Assembly (NCBI GenBank): GCA_002360455.1
Contig: DEQQ01000011.1
Coordinates: 1 to 29,930 of the forward strand
Origin: Saprospiraceae bacterium UBA3362
Lineage (GTDB): Bacteria; Bacteroidota; Bacteroidia; Chitinophagales; Saprospiraceae
DNA: 29,930 bases
Reading direction: 5' to 3'
Under the pieces are notes generated by a model. It had not been told where the DNA came from. It did no database searches and saw nothing but the letters and a program-made list of their open reading frames with translations. Position numbers and translations under genes: made by a program. Of the stretch, positions 24,542-29,930 are shown one piece after another. Every line of letters starts with the position of its first letter. Position 1 is the stretch's first letter.

Positions 24542-25324
24542 GTGAGTTCATTATTGTGGAAAATTGAATCCGGAAGGACTCAGCCATCTTATGTTTTTGG
24601 AAGTATACACATCTCGCACCAGCAACTTGAGTCTTTTCAAGAAAGTCTTTTTCGTTATATTCCTTTAGTAGATTGTTTTGCAGCAGAAGTTGATCTTGAT
24701 CCCGGAGTATCACAGCGAGTTCATTCTTATTTATTACTGCCGGAGGATGAGCCTCTTGATAAAATAATTGATGCGCACCATTGGAACAAATTAAAACTCT
24801 CGGCAAGAAAATATTTCGATATTGACCTTAATGAATTCAAGCAATTTTTTCCAATAGTTTTAATTATGCAGCTAAGCACAACTTGCTTGTCAAATTCTGA
24901 TAAGGCATTTTTGGATTTGGCATTATGGAATTATGCACATCAGCAGAATATTAAAACCAGCGGACTTGAATCTATAGATGAGCATTACGGTATGATTTCA
25001 AAAATTGGTCTAGAATATCAAATTAAAGCAATGAAGGATATGCTTCTGAATGCTTCGGGATTTAAACGAAAACTTGCAGTCCAGCTCGAATATTATATAA
25101 AACAGGATTTGGCAGGTATTCATCGACTTATTAGGAAGCAAAGTGGTGGTTTTAGGCATTTATTGATTCACTATAGAAATCAAAATATGGTCACAGCTTT
25201 AATCAATTTGATGAATGATAACTCCGTATTTTGTTCTGTTGGGGTAGGGCATCTCTACGGAAAATATGGTATGCTGAATCTGTTGAAACAAAAAGGCTTT
25301 CATATTAAACAAATTGGGATTTAG
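24542..25324 (+). CDS. TraB/GumN family protein
   Basis: This 260-residue protein shows the two hallmarks of the TraB/GumN (TIKI-like) fold: an N-terminal LLWKIESGRTQPSYVFGSIHIS (4-25, with the GxxH form GSIH) and a C-terminal GVGHLYGKYGM (234-244). An AEVDLDP acid motif lies at about 48-54. TIKI relatives are metal-dependent proteases, so a peptidase activity is possible but unproven for this branch. The start is a GTG at 24542 directly after an in-frame TGA (24539-24541), so no longer start is possible. Unlike many GumN proteins it has no signal peptide, suggesting a cytoplasmic location. It lies 15 bases after the Lrp gene. Confidence 0.82.
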   Translation: MSSLLWKIESGRTQPSYVFGSIHISHQQLESFQESLFRYIPLVDCFAAEVDLDPGVSQRVHSYLLLPEDEPLDKIIDAHHWNKLKLSARKYFDIDLNEFKQFFPIVLIMQLSTTCLSNSDKAFLDLALWNYAHQQNIKTSGLESIDEHYGMISKIGLEYQIKAMKDMLLNASGFKRKLAVQLEYYIKQDLAGIHRLIRKQSGGFRHLLIHYRNQNMVTALINLMNDNSVFCSVGVGHLYGKYGMLNLLKQKGFHIKQIGI

Positions 25325-25385
25325 TAATGTTAGAATTGCAATTTTTTAATCATATTATTTCTTAAAAGTTAGTTCGATTTGGTTA

Positions 25386-25404
25386 TGAAATGATGATCAT
25401 TTCA
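25386..25404. promoter_or_regulatory. 8-bp perfect inverted repeat upstream of the TonB-dependent receptor gene
   Basis: TGAAATGA (25386-25393) and TCATTTCA (25397-25404) are exact reverse complements separated by TGA. The element lies 38 bases before the receptor ATG and just downstream of a 7-of-8 -7-like box (TCGATTTG, 25374-25381). The size and symmetry suit a dimeric regulator, but no T tract follows, so it is not a terminator. Confidence 0.4.
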
Positions 25405-25442
25405 ATTGACTTAATTATTATCTGAAAACTCCTTGAGTTAGG

Positions 25443-27791
25443 ATGAAAAATCTGTTTCTTTTATTTTTTGCATTGATTTCTGTTGCCTCTTTCTCTCAAA
25501 GTAAAGAATGTTCTATTTCAGGCTATGTCAAAGAACAAGGATCGGGAGAGACTTTGATTGGAGTAAATATTTATCTTAAAGAAAATTCAACTATTGGAAC
25601 AGTAAGTAACTCCTATGGTTTTTATTCTCTAAATTTGCCTGAAGGGAAGCACGAGCTTGTGTTTTCTTATATTGGATACAATACATTGTTTAAAGCTGTT
25701 GATTGTCAAAAAAATTTGAAACTTGATGTTAATTTAAGTTCGGGAATAACGATTGAAGAAGTTGTCATCACGTCTGAGGATAAGGAAAAAAATATTAAGT
25801 CTACTGAGATGGGAACAGTAGATGTTAAAATAGAAACGATTAAGAAAATCCCTGCTTTGATGGGAGAGGTAGATGTTATGAAAGCCCTTCAACTTTTGCC
25901 GGGGGTTTCGTCAGCAAATGAAGGTTCCTCAGGTCTGTATGTTCGAGGCGGCGGACCGGATCAAAATTTGGTATTGTTAGATGAGGCAGTAGTTTACAAC
26001 ACAGGTCACTTGTTTGGTTTTTTTAGTGTTTTCAATTCCGATGCGATCAAGAACGTAAACTTAATCAAGGGGACTATGCCCGCAAATTATGGAAGCCGCA
26101 TTAGCAGTGTGATCGATGTTCAAATGAAAGAAGGGAATAACGAATCTTATGTTGTAGAAGGTGGGATAGGGCTGATTTCTTCTCGTCTTACAGTTCAGGG
26201 GCCAATTCAAAAAAATAAAAGTTCATTCATACTGTCAGGCAGAAGAACTTACGCATTGGACATAGCTCAACCCTTCATTGATAAAACTGACTTCAAAGGG
26301 ACTAATTATTTCTTTTATGATTTTAATGCTAAGGCAAATTATATTATAAGCAGAAAAGATAGGGTGTATTTAAGTGGATACTTTGGAAGGGATATCTTTA
26401 AATTTGCAAACGAAGACAGAGGATTTAGTGTGCGATTGCCTTATGGAAATGCAACAGGAACATTGAGGTGGAATCATTTGATCAATGATCATACCTTTCT
26501 TAATGTGGCCTTAATTTCCAATAATTACAATTTTAGCTTGGGTGGAGGTCAAGAAGAGTTTCAATTTTCTGTTGCTTCCGGAGTAAGAGATTATTCTCTA
26601 AAAACAGACATAGATTATTATCCAAGCAATAAACATCAGGTAAAATTTGGACACAGATATACTTACCATAGGCTCAATCCCAACATCGTGAGAGGAACAA
26701 ATGGAGAAGTGGAATTCAATTCCGGATTCAAGCCAAAGTATGGACATGAAAATGAACTTTATGCTATGGATGAATGGAAGCTACAGTCCAATTTCAAACT
26801 TAACGCCGGATTGAGATTCAGTATTTTTTCTCACGTAGGTCCCTATAATTCTGTAATTCAGAATAAGGAATTTTTGCAGGGACAGTTGGTTAAGTCCTAT
26901 TTTGTTCCTGAGCCAAGAATAGTTGCAAATTACTCGATCAACAATTTTTCCAGTCTCAAGGCAGGATTTACGCTTGGCTCTCAATATATCCATTTAGTAA
27001 GCAGTTCAAGCAGCACTCTCCCTAATGATATATGGATTCCATCCACAGAAAAAATTAAACCGCAGATTGGATATCAGTATGCTCTTGGTTATTTTGTAAG
27101 TTTGTTTCAACAAGAAATTGACATTTCTGTGGAAACTTATTATAAAGATTTGCAAAATCAGTTGGACTATAAAGAAAGTTATATTGAAAATTTCTCATCC
27201 GAATTAGAAGATCAATTTGTTTCAGGCAGAGGTCAAGCTTATGGTATAGAATTTTTCATTCAAAAAAAATCAGGAAGACTGAATGGGTGGGTAGGATATA
27301 CTCTGAGTAAAACAGAAAAATGGTTTTCGGAAATAGAAAATGGCAGAAAATTTCCAAATACTTATGATAGGCCCCATGATTTGGTTATTGTAGCAAATTA
27401 CAGATTAAATTCCAAATGGGATTTGTCGTCAAGTTTTATTTATGCAACAGGAAGAACATATACTCCGATCAAAAGTATTTTTATTATAAATAATCAGCCT
27501 AACATTGAGTACGGGCCTAGAAACAATACCAGATTAAAACCATATCATAGAGCGGATATTTCATTAAGTTATGCAAATCCATTAAAGAAGAAAAACAGGT
27601 TCCACTCATCTTGGGTTTTTTCAGTTTATAATGTTTACAACAGAAAGAATCCATTTTTTTCATACACTGATTTTGAGTCTAATGTTTTTAATGGAAACTT
27701 AAAGGCAAGAGCTGTTAATGTTTCATTATTTACTATTATTCCGTCTGTAACATGGAACTTTTATTGGAATTCCAAAAAAGAAACAAAATGA
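25443..27791 (+). CDS. TonB-dependent outer-membrane receptor with carboxypeptidase-like N-terminal domain
   Basis: This 782-residue outer-membrane transporter begins with a Sec signal peptide (MKNLFLLFFALISVASFSQS), then a carboxypeptidase-regulatory-like beta domain at about 24-105 (SISGYVKEQGSGETLIGVN, SYGFYSLNLPEG). The plug domain is at about 130-235 (MKALQLLPGVSSANEGSSGL, YVRGGGPDQNLVLLDEAVVY, GTMPANYGSRISSVIDV), and a beta barrel extends to the C-terminus. It is shorter than SusC-type receptors and is paired with a DUF4249 lipoprotein, not SusD, so a glycan substrate should not be assumed. Its stop overlaps the next start (ATGA at 27788-27791). The cargo is unknown. Confidence 0.92.
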   Translation: MKNLFLLFFALISVASFSQSKECSISGYVKEQGSGETLIGVNIYLKENSTIGTVSNSYGFYSLNLPEGKHELVFSYIGYNTLFKAVDCQKNLKLDVNLSSGITIEEVVITSEDKEKNIKSTEMGTVDVKIETIKKIPALMGEVDVMKALQLLPGVSSANEGSSGLYVRGGGPDQNLVLLDEAVVYNTGHLFGFFSVFNSDAIKNVNLIKGTMPANYGSRISSVIDVQMKEGNNESYVVEGGIGLISSRLTVQGPIQKNKSSFILSGRRTYALDIAQPFIDKTDFKGTNYFFYDFNAKANYIISRKDRVYLSGYFGRDIFKFANEDRGFSVRLPYGNATGTLRWNHLINDHTFLNVALISNNYNFSLGGGQEEFQFSVASGVRDYSLKTDIDYYPSNKHQVKFGHRYTYHRLNPNIVRGTNGEVEFNSGFKPKYGHENELYAMDEWKLQSNFKLNAGLRFSIFSHVGPYNSVIQNKEFLQGQLVKSYFVPEPRIVANYSINNFSSLKAGFTLGSQYIHLVSSSSSTLPNDIWIPSTEKIKPQIGYQYALGYFVSLFQQEIDISVETYYKDLQNQLDYKESYIENFSSELEDQFVSGRGQAYGIEFFIQKKSGRLNGWVGYTLSKTEKWFSEIENGRKFPNTYDRPHDLVIVANYRLNSKWDLSSSFIYATGRTYTPIKSIFIINNQPNIEYGPRNNTRLKPYHRADISLSYANPLKKKNRFHSSWVFSVYNVYNRKNPFFSYTDFESNVFNGNLKARAVNVSLFTIIPSVTWNFYWNSKKETK

Positions 27792-28708
27792 GAAAGTACT
27801 TTTTTTTAAGTTTGAGCTTGTTATTTCTTTTCTCATGTGAAGAAGAATTTGTGCCCAAGGATATTAATATTCCTCCTCAATTGGTTGTTGAGTCATACAT
27901 AGAACTTTCAAACAATGCATTGCCCGTTTATGCCTTATTGACAAATAGTTTATCTTTTTATGATAGTTTTAGTATTGATCAAATTCAGTCTAATTTTGTT
28001 CATGGAGCGGATGTTCAGATCAAGGTGAATTCGGATAGTTTTAAATTGAATGAACTTTGTTTGAGTCAACTCACTCCTGTGCTAAAAGAACTTGTCTATA
28101 AGCAATTGGGACTTGATGCAGATTCTGTAAAAGTGGATTTTTGTATTTATGTTGATTTGCTCAATCAAATTCCGAAGTTGCCAAATGTACCTTATAAGTT
28201 AGATGTAAAATATGATAACGAAATTTACACTGCTTCAACTTCAATCCCAGATTTTGTTCCTTTAGATTCTATTTGGTTTGAAGATACACCAGGAAAACCC
28301 TTGGACTCTTTTGCTCAGATGTTTTGTTCAATAGCCGATCCACCAACCCCAAATTATTACAGGTATTTTACTTCAAAAAATAGAAGTCAACTTATTGCAA
28401 ATGTTTCCTCAGTTACAAATGATGTGTTCTTCAATGGCAAGGAATTTAAATTTACTTTGGCCAGGTCTGTAGATCCCGGCGAAACTTTTTCTGATACATT
28501 GGGGCTTTGGAGAGTGGGAGATACCATTTCTGTTAAGTGGTGCTTGATCGATGATTCTCATTATAATTTTTGGAATACATTGGAAGTGAGTAGACAAAGA
28601 CAAGGACCTTTTAGTTCTTATGTTAGAATTGACGGCAATGTGGATAAAGCTCTTGGAATATTTGGGGGTCAAAGATGTGAAACCTATACTCGAATTGTAA
28701 AAAAATAA
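27788..28708 (+). CDS. DUF4249 family lipoprotein
   Basis: This lipoprotein of about 306 residues has a signal peptide MRKYFFLSLSLLFLFSC and acylation at Cys17. The mature start EEEFVPKDINIPPQLVVESY is typical of DUF4249, which almost always follows a TonB-dependent receptor in Bacteroidota and is thought to be its surface partner. An in-frame ATG at 27752 would add 12 residues and spoil the signal peptide; the ATG at 27788 overlaps the receptor stop by four bases and is preferred. The WNTLEVSRQRQGPFSSYVRI and GIFGGQRCETYT segments match the family C-terminus. gldC follows two bases after the stop. Confidence 0.9.
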   Translation: MRKYFFLSLSLLFLFSCEEEFVPKDINIPPQLVVESYIELSNNALPVYALLTNSLSFYDSFSIDQIQSNFVHGADVQIKVNSDSFKLNELCLSQLTPVLKELVYKQLGLDADSVKVDFCIYVDLLNQIPKLPNVPYKLDVKYDNEIYTASTSIPDFVPLDSIWFEDTPGKPLDSFAQMFCSIADPPTPNYYRYFTSKNRSQLIANVSSVTNDVFFNGKEFKFTLARSVDPGETFSDTLGLWRVGDTISVKWCLIDDSHYNFWNTLEVSRQRQGPFSSYVRIDGNVDKALGIFGGQRCETYTRIVKK

Positions 28709-28710
28709 TT

Positions 28711-29055
28711 ATGGCAGCTCGAAATGCAAAAATACAAATAGAAGTTGATCTGGATGAGCAACAGATACCCGAGAAGATATTATGGACATCGTTGGATCAA
28801 GGTCCACAGAATCAACAAGAGGCAAAAGCTATTTTGATTTCATTCTTTGATAAGGATTCCTTAGATACCATGAAACTTGATCTTTGGACCAAAGAAATGC
28901 AAGTAATGGAGATGGATCGTTTTATGTTTCATACGCTCAATGCAATGGCAGATACTTATCGAAATGCAACCAATAATTCCAAATTGGCCAACGATTTCAA
29001 AAGTTTTGCTAATTACTTTGGAGAGCAAATACAAAATAATCAAGATCCTTCTTAA
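28711..29055 (+). CDS. gldC: gliding motility protein GldC
   Basis: This 114-residue protein matches GldC throughout: IQIEVDLDEQQIPEKILW near the N-terminus, then QEAKAILISFFDKDSLDTMK, then LDLWTKEMQVMEMDRFMFHT and LNAMADTYRNATN. In Flavobacterium, GldC works with the GldB lipoprotein and is needed for efficient gliding. It has no signal peptide. Homologues also occur in non-gliding Bacteroidota, so its presence does not prove motility. Only two bases separate it from the DUF4249 stop, and the next gene begins 8 bases after it. Confidence 0.92.
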   Translation: MAARNAKIQIEVDLDEQQIPEKILWTSLDQGPQNQQEAKAILISFFDKDSLDTMKLDLWTKEMQVMEMDRFMFHTLNAMADTYRNATNNSKLANDFKSFANYFGEQIQNNQDPS

Positions 29056-29063
29056 TTTGTAAG

Positions 29064-29930
29064 ATGCAGAATCAGAGCCTTGAATTCAATTTTATTGTCT
29101 TTAGATTGACAGCATTTTGGGCTTTTTCTGAATGTGTCTTAGGTGGATTATTACATTCTGTCAAATTTCCATTTTCCGGATTGTTTCTTACCGGGATATC
29201 TGTTCTATGTATTTTATTTATTTTAATAGAATCCGGAGGAAGGTCAAGTCAGTTGTTATCTTCCTTGTTTTTGGTTTTGCTATTGAAAATTATACTTAGC
29301 CCCCAAGCCTCTCCAACAGCATTGATGGCTGTTGGATTTCAAGCATCATTTACATTTATAATTTTTTCTTTGATTCGTAATTTAGTTGCAGTGGCATCAA
29401 TCAGTATGTTGTGCTGTTTTATTGAATCGGCATTTCAGAAACTTATTTTACTTTATTTATTTGGCGGAAACAATTTGATACAAGCTATAGATGAATTTGT
29501 ATTAAAAATTCCAAAATATTTCGATTTATTTGGTACAATTCAAGGGAGCTCAGTATTGGTAGCTTTTTATTTATTGGTTTATATTTTTTCATCTGTAGTT
29601 TTCATACATTATTTTTTTAGAATTTATAAAAGATGGACGTCCGTAAAATCAGACCTATTGGTATTGGATGAATTAAATATTGTTGAGTCAGTGGGAGGGG
29701 AGTCCAAAAAGGAAAGATCTTATAAGCTCAAGTGGATCTTATTAATTGTTGGGCTTGTTTTATTTGCTCTTCCACAAATGAGACAGTTTTTTCCTGTTTG
29801 GCTTTTTAGGTTTTATTTATTTATTATTATTTGGATGTGGATTGTTATTCCAATATTTAATTTCATAATAAAACGCAGAATGGCAAATGTCAGTTCAAGG
29901 AATTCTGAACTTATTGCACGCACATTGGCG
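29064..29930 (+). CDS. multi-spanning membrane protein (partial, cut by window end)
   Basis: An open frame starts at ATG 29064 and runs without a stop to the last base (289 codons so far). It contains about seven or eight hydrophobic segments, a conserved-looking LGGLLHSVKFPFSGLFLTGI near the N-terminus, LSPQASPTALMAVGFQASFT in the middle, a polar loop (about 190-220, RIYKRWTSVKSDLLVLDELN), and a basic stretch NFIIKRRMANVSS near the cut. The N-terminal half is reminiscent of the S components of ECF-type vitamin transporters, but I cannot assign it firmly. It follows gldC by 8 bases, so it probably belongs to the same operon. Confidence 0.75.
   Translation, partial: MQNQSLEFNFIVFRLTAFWAFSECVLGGLLHSVKFPFSGLFLTGISVLCILFILIESGGRSSQLLSSLFLVLLLKIILSPQASPTALMAVGFQASFTFIIFSLIRNLVAVASISMLCCFIESAFQKLILLYLFGGNNLIQAIDEFVLKIPKYFDLFGTIQGSSVLVAFYLLVYIFSSVVFIHYFFRIYKRWTSVKSDLLVLDELNIVESVGGESKKERSYKLKWILLIVGLVLFALPQMRQFFPVWLFRFYLFIIIWMWIVIPIFNFIIKRRMANVSSRNSELIARTLA

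Noticed and set aside
27752..27787. Upstream ATG for the DUF4249 protein
   Set aside because: It would place twelve extra residues, including charged ones, before the lipoprotein signal peptide; the ATGA overlap at 27788 is more plausible.
1..29930. Defence system, prophage, integron, CRISPR array or tRNA cluster
   Set aside because: No nuclease/helicase cassette, integrase, transposase, direct-repeat array or cloverleaf was recognised; the dynamin-like gene alone is not enough to call a defence system.

Overview
The window is a chromosomal segment from a low-GC member of the Bacteroidota, most likely the Saprospiria or a related gliding or type IX-secreting lineage (the class is an inference). 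Supporting evidence: a gliding-motility-associated C-terminal (type B T9SS) domain at the end of a 1,346-residue repeat protein; a type A T9SS sorting tail on the DUF1501 protein; gldC; a TonB-dependent receptor paired with a DUF4249 lipoprotein; lipoproteins with short lipoboxes; and promoters of the Bacteroidota type (TTG, about 20 bases, then TAnnTTTG). Shine-Dalgarno sequences are not evident.

Layout. Bases 1-328 hold the possible tail of an upstream gene and a rho-independent terminator. Bases 329-4210 carry three minus-strand genes: a dynamin-like GTPase, a metallo-beta-lactamase-fold hydrolase and a membrane-anchored M23 peptidase. A divergent promoter region at about 4211-4383 separates these from a plus-strand run: alaS, a small membrane protein, a Gfo/Idh/MocA oxidoreductase, a lipoprotein and a polyprenyl-phosphate sugar transferase, the last three tightly packed and probably serving surface polysaccharide synthesis. 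Bases 10720-14041 carry a DUF1800/DUF1501 pair. A deoxynucleoside kinase on the minus strand lies divergent from a LolD-type ATPase, followed by a PduO-type cobalamin adenosyltransferase, the giant T9SS adhesin-like protein and a SpoU-family RNA methyltransferase. Next comes a cytochrome c maturation pair (a CcmC/CcsA-like protein and a 57-residue CcmD-like protein) running directly into glutamate dehydrogenase, which ends at a strong terminator. An Lrp/AsnC regulator and a TraB/GumN-like protein follow. The last operon is TonB-dependent receptor, DUF4249 lipoprotein, gldC, and a multi-spanning membrane protein cut by the window edge.

I found no rRNA, tRNA, CRISPR array, transposase, integrase or phage gene, and nothing that looks like a defence island; this is mostly core-genome sequence. 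The points most worth a second look are: (i) a perfect 10-bp inverted repeat that supplies the -7 boxes of two overlapping divergent promoters between the M23 peptidase gene and alaS; (ii) ten Cys-containing repeats of 80-85 codons in the giant surface protein; (iii) a Tat-like N-terminus combined with a T9SS C-terminus on the DUF1501 protein, next to a DUF1800 partner with no visible signal peptide; (iv) a short CcmD-like gene overlapping glutamate dehydrogenase; and (v) a CcmC-like protein with a large extracytoplasmic insert.
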